Program-made: the position numbers and the translations under genes | From: Mesorhizobium norvegicum | GTDB taxonomy: Bacteria; Pseudomonadota; Alphaproteobacteria; Rhizobiales; Rhizobiaceae | Direction: 5' to 3' | Length of the DNA: 64,000 bases | Assembly (NCBI RefSeq): GCF_004919685.1 | Contig: NZ_SMYZ01000036.1 | Location: 1-64,000, forward strand | Part shown: one piece after another, positions 20,664 to 28,818 of the stretch | Layout of the letters: each line of letters starts with the position of its first letter | Numbering within the stretch: the first letter of the stretch is position 1 | The notes under the pieces: model-generated | Databases searched by the model: none | Seen by the model: only the letters and a program-made list of their open reading frames with translations | What the model was told of the DNA's origin: nothing

Positions 20664-20677
20664 TTATAATATTATAA
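20664..20677. promoter_or_regulatory. AT-rich operator-like site B (TTATAATATTATAA)
   Basis: A perfect 14-base palindrome in the divergent region between permease 20572 and LacI 20814. The extended sequence AAGATTATAATATTATAA is the same as the left 18 bases of site F at 40970. It could serve either direction. Confidence 0.65.
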
Positions 20678-20813
20678 CTTGTCAACGATGAAAATTCGCA
20701 ACTCGGGGACAGCTTGGCGCATCGCTGGAAAGCGCCCCTTGCAACCGCTATGAATGGCTGATGTCGCGTGATCCGCCGGACAGTGCTGGATCGCGCCCTC
20801 TTGGAGCATGGTG

Positions 20814-21845
20814 ATGACCGATAGACCGCCGGCGGGCGAGAAGAAGCCGCAGCGCCTTGGCGTCCGCGAGATCGCCAAGCGCGTCGGCGTCGCGCCGATG
20901 ACGGTGTCGCGCGCGCTGTCCAATCCCGACATGGTCTCGCCGGAGACGCGCGCCAAGGTGCTCGAGGCCATCGAGCAGGCCGGCTTCGTGCCGAACCGGC
21001 TGGCATCGAGCATGCGCGGCAATGGCCGCATGATCGGCACCGTGGTGCCGCCGCTGATCAATTCGGGCATCGCCGAACAGGTGCAAGGCATGTCCGACGA
21101 GTGCCATGAGAGCGGCTATTCGATGCTCCTGGTGCAGGGCGAGTTCACGCAGGAAGCGGAGGAGAAATCGATCCGCAACCTGCTCGGCTGGCGCCCTGTC
21201 GGCATGATCCTGCAGAGCTTCGTGCAAAGCGAGGTCGCCCGCGCCTTGTTGAAGAGCAGCGGTGCGCCGGTGGTCGAGATATCCGAGATCAAGGGCCGCA
21301 AGCCGATCGACATGGTGGTCGGCGTCTCCAATTTCGAGACCGCCTACGCCATGACCATGCATCTGGCGGCCAAGGGCTACAAGCGCATCGGCTTCGTCTC
21401 GACGCCGATCCATGGCAATGACCGCCTGCAGCAGCGCCGCACCGGCTATCACGCCGCACTCACTGAACTCGGCATCAAGAACCATGACGACATGGAGGTC
21501 GAGGTGCCGATCACCGCCCAGGGCGGCGCCGAGGCGCTGGTGACATTGACCTCCCGCCATAGAGATATCGACGCCATCTTCTTTTCCAGCGATACGCTGG
21601 CTGTCGGCGCCGTGCAGGAATGCCACCGTCGGCGCTGGGCGGTGCCGGGCAGGATCGCCATTGCCGGCTATGGCGACATGGATCTGGCCGCACAGCTTTA
21701 TCCGCCGCTGACCACGGTCAAGGTCAATCGCTACGAGATGGGCCGGCGCGCGGTGCGGCAATTGCTGGCAAGGCTCGGCGGCAACACCAAGGTGCCGACC
21801 ATCACCAGCCTCGGCTTCGAGATCGTCGACCGCGAGAGCGCCTGA
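20814..21845 (+). CDS. LacI-family regulator, gluconate-repressor (GntR/IdnR) type
   Basis: A 343-residue repressor. The N-terminal helix-turn-helix (LGVREIAKRVGVAPMTVSRA) and hinge (RLASSMRGNGRMIGTV) are followed by a sensor domain with SSDTLAVGAVQECHRR and IAGYGDMDLAAQLYPPLTTV. The first-domain phrase NSGIAEQVQGMSDECHESGY resembles E. coli GntR/IdnR, gluconate regulators of the LacI family that bind dyads centred on ACCGGT. That matches two sites found here (24955-24968 and 32932-32945). The second ATG, at 20814, has GGAG seven bases upstream; the ATG at 20808 is too close to it. It probably responds to an aldonate or its dehydration product. Confidence 0.9.
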   Translation: MTDRPPAGEKKPQRLGVREIAKRVGVAPMTVSRALSNPDMVSPETRAKVLEAIEQAGFVPNRLASSMRGNGRMIGTVVPPLINSGIAEQVQGMSDECHESGYSMLLVQGEFTQEAEEKSIRNLLGWRPVGMILQSFVQSEVARALLKSSGAPVVEISEIKGRKPIDMVVGVSNFETAYAMTMHLAAKGYKRIGFVSTPIHGNDRLQQRRTGYHAALTELGIKNHDDMEVEVPITAQGGAEALVTLTSRHRDIDAIFFSSDTLAVGAVQECHRRRWAVPGRIAIAGYGDMDLAAQLYPPLTTVKVNRYEMGRRAVRQLLARLGGNTKVPTITSLGFEIVDRESA

Positions 21846-21871
21846 CTGTCTCCGCCGAAGCTCCCCTAGCG

Positions 21872-22018
21872 TCGTCATCCTAGGGCGGAGCAGCCGCGAA
21901 GCGGCGTCGCGGAGACCCTAGGATCCATGCCGCGACCGATACCGAATAGCGCAGCGGAACAGAATTCTGCACCGTTGCGGCGCTCGGATGTCACGGCATG
22001 GATCCTCGGGTCTGCGGC
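21872..22018. repeat. Truncated copy of the mosaic palindromic repeat
   Basis: It starts CGTCATCCTAGGGCGGAGCA and runs through CCCTAGGATCCATGCCG, a central GGAACAGAATTCTG and GGCATGGATCCTCGGGTC. It then breaks off exactly where a coding fragment begins. Its missing right end reappears in inverted orientation at 22124-22167. Confidence 0.8.
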
Positions 22019-22094
22019 CTGCTGGGACATTCTGGGCAAGAGCCTCGGCGTGCCGATCCACCAGCTGCTCGGCGGCCAGGTGCGCGTGTCCTTG
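22017..22094 (+). pseudogene. Remnant of an enolase-superfamily (MR/MLE) dehydratase gene
   Basis: About 26 codons read ACWDILGKSLGVPIHQLLGG plus QVRVSL. This is the well-known helix of mandelate racemase/muconate lactonizing family proteins (compare ALWDIYGQALGEPVWRLLGG in the intact gene at 25039). It is fused to repeat DNA on the left and soon reaches a stop on the right. With no start or rest of the domain it cannot be functional. It probably derives from a former dehydratase gene of this same cluster. Confidence 0.7.
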
Positions 22095-22123
22095 GGCAGT
22101 TCATCGCGCGGCTCCTAAACTTG

Positions 22124-22167
22124 CTTCGTCATCCACGGGCGAAGCAAGGAGCGTAGCGACGCGGCGT
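22124..22167. repeat. Inverted end fragment of the mosaic palindromic repeat
   Basis: CTTCGTCATCCACGGGCGAA onward to gcgacgcggcg is the reverse complement of the right end of the repeat as seen at 62672-62715. Together with 21872-22018 it flanks the enolase-family remnant, implying rearrangement at the repeats. Confidence 0.7.
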
Positions 22168-22277
22168 GCGGCGATTTCGGTGAAGCGCGCATGCACGTCG
22201 ATCAGGATCAGCGCGACCGGCAAGAGACCGTGCACGAAGTGGCGTACGGCGAAGGTCTCGATCTCGGTGATCTTCAT
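22168..22277 (-). pseudogene. Possible N-terminal remnant of an enolase-superfamily gene
   Basis: From ATG 22277 the minus strand reads MKITEIETFAVRHFV, matching the usual opening (MKIT.IETF.V) of many enolase-superfamily dehydratases. The following residues do not look like the family, and the frame runs into inverted repeat DNA. It lies only 10 bases before the 3' end of the transketolase gene. The assignment rests on about 12 residues and is weak. Confidence 0.35.
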
Positions 22278-22286
22278 GCGAAAGTC

Positions 22287-23276
22287 CTAACCCAGCGCGG
22301 CGATCGTCGCGATCACGGCCTCGGTCGTCAGGCCGTATTTCGCTTGCAAGGTCGGCACCGCGCCGCATTCGATGTAGCGGTCGGGCAGGCCGATACGCGT
22401 CACTGTCTTCAAAAGGCCGGCATCGAACAAGCTCTCGACGACGAGGCTCGCCAGCCCACCGACGACGACATGGTTTTCCGCAGTGACAATACGGCTGACG
22501 CCGGCCGCAAACTCAGCCACGGCCACAGAGTCGAACGGTTTTATGGTCGGCACATGCAGCACACCGGCGGAGAGGCCGTGCTTGTGCAAAGCCTCCGCCG
22601 CGTCCAGCGCCCGCTCGGTCATGAAGCCGGTTGAGATGATGCCGACATCCGACCCTTCGCGAAGCCGCCGCGCCTTGCCGATCTCGAAGCGATAGCCGGG
22701 CTCGAACACGACGGGCACGCTGCCGCGCAGCAGCCGCATGTAGACCGGGCCATGATGCTCGGCGATCGCTTCGGTCGCCGCCTCGATCTCGGTCGCGTCG
22801 CAGGGGTCGATGACGGTCAGGCCGGGAATCATCCGCATCAGCGCCAGGTCCTCGATCGCCTGATGCGTGCCGCCATAACCCGTTGTGAGACCCGGCAGGC
22901 CGGCGACGATCTTGACGTTAAGGTTGGAGTGAGCGAGCGCGATGGCGACGAAATCATAGGCGCGCCGCGTTGCGAACACGCCATAGGTGGTGGCGAACGG
23001 CACCTTGCCGGTGCGCGCCAGCCCGGCTGCGACGGCGACCAGATTCTGCTCGGCCATGCCGACATTGAAGAAGCGGTCCGGGAAGGCGTCGCGGAACGGC
23101 AGGATGTCGGTGTATTTGCCGAGATCGGCGGTCAGCCCGACAATGTCGGGCCGGCTCTGGCCAAGCCTGGCCAGCGCGCGACCGAACGGCGCTTCCACGC
23201 TTCGACGGCCGCCGCCGAGCGCTTCGTCCTGGCCCATGGCCAGCGTGCGGCCGGCCTCCATTACCTCGCCGCTCAT
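22287..23276 (-). CDS. Transketolase, C-terminal (pyrimidine-binding) subunit
   Basis: A protein of about 329 residues forming the second half of a split transketolase. It contains the pyrimidine domain (DLGKYTDILPFRDAFPDRFFNVGMAEQNLVAVAAGLA), with the conserved Glu in GMAEQN that activates thiamine diphosphate, then YGVFATRRAYDF and a transketolase C-terminal domain. ATG 23276 overlaps the stop of the N-terminal subunit (ATGA), so the halves are made together. Split transketolases usually serve special sugar pathways rather than the pentose phosphate cycle. No sugar kinase is nearby, so the substrate may be non-phosphorylated, or phosphorylated by an enzyme outside the window. Confidence 0.88.
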   Translation of the reverse strand: MSGEVMEAGRTLAMGQDEALGGGRRSVEAPFGRALARLGQSRPDIVGLTADLGKYTDILPFRDAFPDRFFNVGMAEQNLVAVAAGLARTGKVPFATTYGVFATRRAYDFVAIALAHSNLNVKIVAGLPGLTTGYGGTHQAIEDLALMRMIPGLTVIDPCDATEIEAATEAIAEHHGPVYMRLLRGSVPVVFEPGYRFEIGKARRLREGSDVGIISTGFMTERALDAAEALHKHGLSAGVLHVPTIKPFDSVAVAEFAAGVSRIVTAENHVVVGGLASLVVESLFDAGLLKTVTRIGLPDRYIECGAVPTLQAKYGLTTEAVIATIAALG

Positions 23277-24121
23277 TGCTGTGTTCCCACGCTTTTCTCG
23301 AACTCGGCGATGATGCCATCCCATTGCGCGACGTCGATGCGGAAGAAATGCGACTTCTCGCTGCTCTCGATGCGCGGCACGCCCTTGCCGGGCAGTGTGC
23401 GCAGCACGATCGCCTTCGGCTTGCCGTTGCGCTCACGCGCACCAGCCATCGCGCCGACCACCGCCGTCATGTCGTTGCCGTCGATCTCAGACGTTTCCCA
23501 GCCGAAGGCGCGCCATTTGTCGGCTACAGGCTCCATGTCGAGCACGACAGGTCCATCGGCCTGGATGCCGTTGCAGTCGATCAGCGCCACCAGCCCGTCG
23601 AGCCTGAAATGACTGGCCGACATCGCCGCTTCCCAGGTCGAGCCCTCCTGCATCTCGCCATCGGACAGTTCGACGAAGACGCGCGAGTCGGAGTGGTCGA
23701 CGCGCAGCCCGAGCGCCTGGCCGACACCTTGCCCGAGGCCATGACCGAGCGACCCGCCGATCATTTCGACGCCGGGCGTGGTGTCGAGCGTCGACATCTC
23801 CAGCCGGCTGTTGTCGGCACCATAGGTGACCAGCTCCTCGACCGGAATGATGCCGGCCTCGGCCAGTGCTGCCCACAGCGCGATGGAATAGTGCCCGGTC
23901 GACAACAGGAAGCGGTCGCGATCAGGCCACGCTGGATTGTGCGGGTCATAGCGCAGTTCGTGGAAATAGAGCGCCGCCAGCGTGTCGGCGATGCCGAGAC
24001 CCTGGCCGATATAGCCCTGGCCCTGGCCGCGCGCCATGGTCAGCATGTGGCGGCGCAACCGCTTTGCTTTGCGTTCGAGCGCACCGATGTCGGCGGTGCC
24101 GGGAGGGGAGTTTCGCAGCAT
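23273..24121 (-). CDS. Transketolase, N-terminal (pyrophosphate-binding) subunit
   Basis: A 282-residue first half of a split transketolase. It has the thiamine-diphosphate motif SDGEMQEGSTWEAA...DCNGIQADG near residues 150-190 and the substrate-side GQGYIGQGLGIADTLAALY and STGHYSIALWAAL. A normal transketolase has GGHPG and GDG at these places; here they are GQGYIGQG and SDG. It lies four bases after the SDR gene 24126-24920, so SDR, N-subunit and C-subunit form one transcription unit on the minus strand, divergent from the dehydratase at 25039. Confidence 0.88.
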   Translation of the reverse strand: MLRNSPPGTADIGALERKAKRLRRHMLTMARGQGQGYIGQGLGIADTLAALYFHELRYDPHNPAWPDRDRFLLSTGHYSIALWAALAEAGIIPVEELVTYGADNSRLEMSTLDTTPGVEMIGGSLGHGLGQGVGQALGLRVDHSDSRVFVELSDGEMQEGSTWEAAMSASHFRLDGLVALIDCNGIQADGPVVLDMEPVADKWRAFGWETSEIDGNDMTAVVGAMAGARERNGKPKAIVLRTLPGKGVPRIESSEKSHFFRIDVAQWDGIIAEFEKSVGTQQ

Positions 24122-24125
24122 TGGA

Positions 24126-24920
24126 TCAGTCCTTGTCGAGCCCGCCCGACATGTTGAGCCGCTCGGCGGTCATGTAGTCAGGCGAATCGAGGCACAGCCA
24201 AACGACCGCTTCGGCCACTTCGGAAATCTCGGCGCGGCGGCCGAGCGGAATGCGGCGCGTGCGCTCGTCGAGAAAGGCCTGCAGATCGTTGCGGCCGTTG
24301 GCGCGGGCGAGATCAGCCTCCGTCGAGCGCTGCATCTCGGTGTCCATCATGCCGGGCGCCAGGCTGTTGACCAGCACGCCATAAGGCGCCAGCGCCACGG
24401 CTGCGGCGCGGGTGATGGAATCGACGCCCGCCTTGCTGGCGGTGTAGGCGGTGTAGTCGGGCAGCGCCATGCGCGAACCCGGCGAGGTGATGTTGACGAT
24501 GCGCCCCGAACGCTGCTCGCGCATCACCCGGCCCGCCGCCTTGCAGGCCATGGCAAGGGCGGTGACGTTGAGCGCCAGCGTGCGGGTCCAGGCCTTGAAT
24601 GTGGCGTCGAGGAACGGCTCGATCACGCCATAGCCGGCATTGTTGACCAGGATGTCGATGCCGCCCCAGCGCGCCAGCACTTTTTCCACCGCCTCTTCCG
24701 GCGCGCCTTCCCTGGTGAAATCGCCTGTTATGGTCTCGGTTTCCGCGCCGATATCCCTGATTTGCAGGGCGGTTTCGACCAAACCTTCGCCATTGATGTC
24801 GGCAATTGCGACGGCACAGCCGCGCCGGGCTAACTGGATCGCGACTTCGCGGCCGAGGCCGCCGGCGGCACCAGTGACCAGTGCCCTCGGTCGCATGGTA
24901 TTGTGAATTTCGGCAGGCAA
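24126..24920 (-). CDS. Short-chain dehydrogenase/reductase
   Basis: A 264-residue classical SDR: TGAAGGLGRE, NNAGYGVIEP, serine in NITSPGSRM and catalytic YTASK (DYTAYTASKAG). I chose TTG 24920 because GGGAGGG lies seven to eight bases upstream; ATG 24896 is possible but has no such site. It is the first gene of a unit with the split transketolase. The LacI-type dyad at 24955-24968 sits between it and the divergent dehydratase, so both directions are probably controlled together. It likely oxidises a hydroxyl of the sugar acid or deoxy-keto acid in this pathway. Confidence 0.88.
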   Translation of the reverse strand: MPAEIHNTMRPRALVTGAAGGLGREVAIQLARRGCAVAIADINGEGLVETALQIRDIGAETETITGDFTREGAPEEAVEKVLARWGGIDILVNNAGYGVIEPFLDATFKAWTRTLALNVTALAMACKAAGRVMREQRSGRIVNITSPGSRMALPDYTAYTASKAGVDSITRAAAVALAPYGVLVNSLAPGMMDTEMQRSTEADLARANGRNDLQAFLDERTRRIPLGRRAEISEVAEAVVWLCLDSPDYMTAERLNMSGGLDKD

Positions 24921-24954
24921 GCGAGCACCCTCCCGGTGGCCATCTTGACGGGAT

Positions 24955-24968
24955 TGATACCGGTACCA
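24955..24968. promoter_or_regulatory. LacI/GntR-type operator TGATACCGGTACCA
   Basis: The 14-base dyad is centred on CCGG in the divergent promoter region of SDR 24920 and dehydratase 25039. The exact reverse complement occurs at 32932-32945 before a sugar-binding protein gene. E. coli GntR/IdnR sites have the same centre (from memory), and a regulator of that type is encoded at 20814. Confidence 0.65.
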
Positions 24969-25038
24969 TAAATGGCTGTCAACGGGGATATGCTATTGTC
25001 AGCCGGGCCACACGGCTCGTCGCCGTCGGGAGGAAAAA

Positions 25039-26259
25039 ATGAAAGTCGTCGCGCTCGAAACGCTGCAACTGGCGGAATTTCCGTTCCTGTTCTGGCTGCG
25101 TGTCCACACCGATGCCGGCCTCATCGGCACAGGCGAGACCTTCTGGGCGCCGGGTCCGGTCGCCTCCTACATCCACGACAATGTCGCCGCCTATCTCCTA
25201 GGCAAAGACCCGCGCGACATCGAGCTGCATGACCGCACGCTGGGCGGCGTCTATGTCGGCGCGCGTGATTCCGGCGCCGAGGTGCGCGGCAATTCCGCCG
25301 TCAACATCGCGCTGTGGGATATCTATGGCCAGGCGCTCGGCGAGCCGGTCTGGCGGCTGCTTGGCGGGCGCACGCACAAGACCGTGCCGATCTACAACAC
25401 CTGCGCCGGCTACAAACATGTCCGCGCCACAAAGAAGAACGCGCTGTTCGAGCGTGGTGAGGACTGGTCGCTGAAAGCAGGCGATTCGAACGAAGGTCCG
25501 TATGAAGATCTCCTCGCCTGGCGCTACAATGCCGGCGACCTCGCCAAGAGCCTGAAATCGGAAGGCATCGGCGCGATGAAGATATGGCCGTTCGACATCG
25601 CCGCCGAGGCCTCGAACGGCACCCGCATCTCGCTTGCCGATCTCGACAATGCGCTGGAGCCCTTCCAGAAAATCCGCGACGCCGTTGGCCGCGACATGGA
25701 GATCATGGTCGAGCTGCATGGGCTCTGGACGTTGCCGCCAGTGCTGCGCATCGCCGAGGCGCTCAAACCCTATGACGTCGCCTGGCTGGAGGAGCCGATC
25801 CGTTACAACGAGCTCGACGCCATGGCCGAGCTTGCCCGCCACACCTCGATACCGGTCGCCGCCAGCGAACGGCTGGCCTCGCGGCAAATGTTCAAGCAGC
25901 TGATCGACAAGCGCGCGGCTAGCGTGATCATGATCGACCTTGCCTGGTGCGGCGGGCTCTCGGAAGCGCGCAAGATCGCCAACATGGCCGAGGCCAGCGA
26001 ACTGCCGGTGACACTGCACGACTGCACCGGGCCGATCGTCTATGCCGCCAGCTGCGCGCTCTCGGCGACCTTGCCAAACGTCAACTACCAGGAAGCGGTG
26101 CGCGCCTATTTCAACGGCTGGTACACCGAGATTGTCGCCGACATTCCGCCGGTGAAGGCCGGCCATGTCGCGCCGCTCGAAGGGCCGGGGCTTGGCCTCA
26201 GCCTGCGGCCGGAGCTGTTCCAGCGGCCTGACGCGACGGTGCGCATCACCAAAATCTAG
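25039..26259 (+). CDS. Enolase-superfamily sugar-acid dehydratase (MR/MLE type)
   Basis: A 406-residue enzyme of the mandelate racemase/muconate lactonizing fold. The capping domain (FLFWLRVHTDAGLIGTGETF and NIALWDIYGQALG) is followed by a barrel with acidic metal ligands in IMVELHGLW, WLEEPI and VAASERL, and a His in LHDCTGP. Such enzymes abstract the proton beside the carboxylate and remove water, turning an aldonate into a 2-keto-3-deoxy acid. The exact substrate cannot be fixed from motifs. A GGAGG before the ATG supports the start. The divergent SDR and transketolase, and the downstream 2-oxoacid dehydrogenase, suggest it opens a non-phosphorylative pathway. Confidence 0.88.
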   Translation: MKVVALETLQLAEFPFLFWLRVHTDAGLIGTGETFWAPGPVASYIHDNVAAYLLGKDPRDIELHDRTLGGVYVGARDSGAEVRGNSAVNIALWDIYGQALGEPVWRLLGGRTHKTVPIYNTCAGYKHVRATKKNALFERGEDWSLKAGDSNEGPYEDLLAWRYNAGDLAKSLKSEGIGAMKIWPFDIAAEASNGTRISLADLDNALEPFQKIRDAVGRDMEIMVELHGLWTLPPVLRIAEALKPYDVAWLEEPIRYNELDAMAELARHTSIPVAASERLASRQMFKQLIDKRAASVIMIDLAWCGGLSEARKIANMAEASELPVTLHDCTGPIVYAASCALSATLPNVNYQEAVRAYFNGWYTEIVADIPPVKAGHVAPLEGPGLGLSLRPELFQRPDATVRITKI

Positions 26260-26298
26260 CCGTCATCAGGCTCTTTTCGGAGCCAGTAGACATTATGC

Positions 26299-26307
26299 TA
26301 TTATAAT
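26299..26307. promoter_or_regulatory. AT-rich operator-like site C (TATTATAAT)
   Basis: The core is TATTATAAT within TTATGCTATTATAATCTATG, 84 bases before the E1 fusion gene. It shares 15 consecutive bases with site A on the other strand. Confidence 0.6.
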
Positions 26308-26390
26308 CTATGATGGATCGAAGCGAGTGACCGACAAGCTCGCCGCCGGCGCTTTGCCGCCCGGCACCAGACGGATTCAGGGAGGCTTTG

Positions 26391-28790
26391 GTGGCAATTT
26401 CTGTGGCGCGCGCACGCGAGGATTCCAGGGGTGCGCCAAACCTCCCCGACCGGAAGATCTTGCTCGACCTGTTCGAACGCATGGTGCTGTTGCGCCGCTT
26501 CGAAAGCATTGCCCAGATCGCTTGCCGCAAGGGTGAGACCCCCGGCTTCCTGCATCTCTATATCGGCGAGGAGGCGACCGGCGTTGGCGTCTGCGCGCAT
26601 CTGCGCCCGACCGACTGGGTCACCTCGACCCATCGTGGCCACGGTCACGCGCTGGCCAAGGGCGCCAACCCCGGCCGGGTGATGGCCGAATTGTTCGGCA
26701 AGGCCGACGGCATTTGCGGCGGCCGCGGCGGCACCATGCATCTCTATGACCGCTCGGTCGGCCTGTTCGGCACCAATGGCATCGTCGCCGCCGGCATCGG
26801 CCATGCCGTCGGCATCGGCATGGGCGCGCGCCAGCAGGGGCGTGACGACATCGGCGTCGCCTTCTTCGGCGACGGCGCCGCCAATCATGGCGGCTTCCAC
26901 GAAGCGCTCAACTTCGCCGCCGTGCAGCGGGCGCCTGCGGTCTTCGTCTGCGAGAACAATCTCTACGCCACGGCGACGCCGCTCAGCTCCGTCACGCTCA
27001 ATCCCGAGATCGCCACCAAGGCCGCCTCCTACGGCTTGCCCGGCGTGGCGGTGGACGGCAACGATGTCTTCGCCGTCTGGCTGGCCATGAAGGAAGCCAC
27101 CGAGCGTGCCCGTGCCGGCAAGGGCCCGACGCTGATCGAGGCCAAGACCTATCGCACCGTCGGTCACCATGAGGGCGATCCGGTCATCGGCACCTACCGG
27201 ACGCAGGAAGAGCTCGACGCCTGGATCAAGCGCGATCCGATTGACATGTTCCGCAAGAAGCTGGTCGAGGACTATGGCATCGCCGATGCCGAGGCGCTGG
27301 CGGCGATCGAAAGCCGGATCGAGAGGGTCGTCGAGGAGGCGCTGGCCTTCGCCCGCAACTCGCCCGAGCCCGATCCGGCGACCGTGCGCCTGCATGTCTT
27401 TGCCGATCCGATCAACCCACCAGCCGCCTTGGCTTGGCGCGCTGTCGGCGAGATGCGCACGCAAGGCTGGCTCGAGGCAGTGCGCGACGGCATTGCCGAG
27501 GAGATGCGCGCCAATCCGGCGATCCTCTATTTCGGCGAGGGCACCGGCGAGCGCGGCGGCAGTTTTGCTCACACCAAGAATCTCTGGCAGGAATTCGGCG
27601 CCGAGCGCATGGTCGACACGCCGATTTCCGAACAGGGCTTTACCGCTGCCGCCGTCGGCGCCTCGGCCACCGGCGCCCGCACCGTCTCGGACCTGATGTT
27701 CGCCGACTTCGCCTTCGAGACCGCCGGGCAGATCTTTTTACAGGCAGCGAAGCTGCGCTACATGACCAGCGGCCTGATGAGCGCGCCGATGGTGGTGCGC
27801 GTCGGCGCCGGTGCGCTGCGCAGTTCCGGCCCGCATCACAGCGGCATCTATCATCCGGTCTTCGCCCACATGCCGGGCCTCATCGTTTGCGTGCCCTCGA
27901 CCCCGGCCGATGCCAAGGGCCTGATGAAGACGGCGCTGCGGGCCGGCGATCCCGTCATCATGCTCGAACCCAAGGCGCTGTTCGCATCCAAGGGCGAGGT
28001 GCCGGTCGGTGAACACTATGTGCCCTTCGGCGTCGCGCGCATCGCCCGGGCTGGCACCGACATCACCATCGTTGCCGCCGGCCAGATGGTGCAGCGCGCG
28101 CTGGAGGCTGCTGCGGCATTGGCGGCGGAAGGCATCGAGGCCGAGGTGATCGATCCGCGCACCATCATGCCGCTCGACATCGACACGATCGTCGCCAGCG
28201 TGCGGAAAACTCATCACCTGCTCATCGTCGACGAAGCCTGGGCGATGTGCGGCCTGGGTGGCGAGATCGCGCAAGCCATCAACGAACTCGCCTTCGACGA
28301 GCTCGATGCACCGCCCGGACGGCTGCACACCGCGCCGACCTCGCACCCCTTCGCGCCGGTGCTGGAGCGCGCCATGCTGGTCGATACGGCGCGCATCGTC
28401 CAGGGCGTGCGCGACGTCATATCAGGCAAGCCGCCGGTGCCGGATCACTGGTACACGGTCGGCTTGAAAAGTGCTGCGCCGGCTAAGCCTGCGCCTGTTC
28501 CGGCCAAGGTGGCGCAGGCTGCGCCGCCGGCTCAGGCGCTTGCCGCCGCCAGTGACGACGAGCCGATAACCATGCCGTTCGGCGATCTCACCGTCAGCGA
28601 AGGCACCGTCGTCAAATGGCTGAAGGCGGTCGGCGATGTGGTCAAGGAGGGTGAACTGATCGCCGAGATCGAGACCGACAAGGCTGTCGTAGAGATCGAA
28701 GCACCGATCAGCGGTACATTGAGCGCCATCGATCAGCCGGTCGGCGCCGTCGTGCCGATGGGCGGCCGCATCGGCGGCATCAAGAAATAA
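26391..28790 (+). CDS. 2-oxoacid dehydrogenase E1-alpha/E1-beta/lipoyl fusion protein
   Basis: A protein of about 799 residues joining three parts that are normally separate. Residues 20-340 are E1-alpha (thiamine site GDGAANHGGFHEALN...VCENN; phosphate loop RGHGHALAKG). Residues 365-690 are E1-beta (GEGTGERGGSF, TPISEQGFTAAAVG, LMFADFAFETAGQIF). After an Ala/Pro linker (residues 690-720) comes a lipoyl domain with acceptor lysine K764 in IETDKAVVEIEAP. It would decarboxylate a 2-oxo acid, or cleave an acetoin-like ketone, and reductively acylate its own lipoyl arm. GTG 26391 is five bases after GGAGG; a TTG one codon earlier is too close. The downstream E2-like gene has no lipoyl domain, so the domain seems to have moved here. 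No E3 gene is in the window. Confidence 0.92.
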   Translation: MAISVARAREDSRGAPNLPDRKILLDLFERMVLLRRFESIAQIACRKGETPGFLHLYIGEEATGVGVCAHLRPTDWVTSTHRGHGHALAKGANPGRVMAELFGKADGICGGRGGTMHLYDRSVGLFGTNGIVAAGIGHAVGIGMGARQQGRDDIGVAFFGDGAANHGGFHEALNFAAVQRAPAVFVCENNLYATATPLSSVTLNPEIATKAASYGLPGVAVDGNDVFAVWLAMKEATERARAGKGPTLIEAKTYRTVGHHEGDPVIGTYRTQEELDAWIKRDPIDMFRKKLVEDYGIADAEALAAIESRIERVVEEALAFARNSPEPDPATVRLHVFADPINPPAALAWRAVGEMRTQGWLEAVRDGIAEEMRANPAILYFGEGTGERGGSFAHTKNLWQEFGAERMVDTPISEQGFTAAAVGASATGARTVSDLMFADFAFETAGQIFLQAAKLRYMTSGLMSAPMVVRVGAGALRSSGPHHSGIYHPVFAHMPGLIVCVPSTPADAKGLMKTALRAGDPVIMLEPKALFASKGEVPVGEHYVPFGVARIARAGTDITIVAAGQMVQRALEAAAALAAEGIEAEVIDPRTIMPLDIDTIVASVRKTHHLLIVDEAWAMCGLGGEIAQAINELAFDELDAPPGRLHTAPTSHPFAPVLERAMLVDTARIVQGVRDVISGKPPVPDHWYTVGLKSAAPAKPAPVPAKVAQAAPPAQALAAASDDEPITMPFGDLTVSEGTVVKWLKAVGDVVKEGELIAEIETDKAVVEIEAPISGTLSAIDQPVGAVVPMGGRIGGIKK

Positions 28791-28818
28791 TCCACCACCA
28801 GAGATCCGAAGGGCAAGC

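Noticed and set aside
26301..27572. 423-codon minus-strand open frame
   Set aside because: It is the shadow of the E1 fusion gene, whose domain content is unambiguous.
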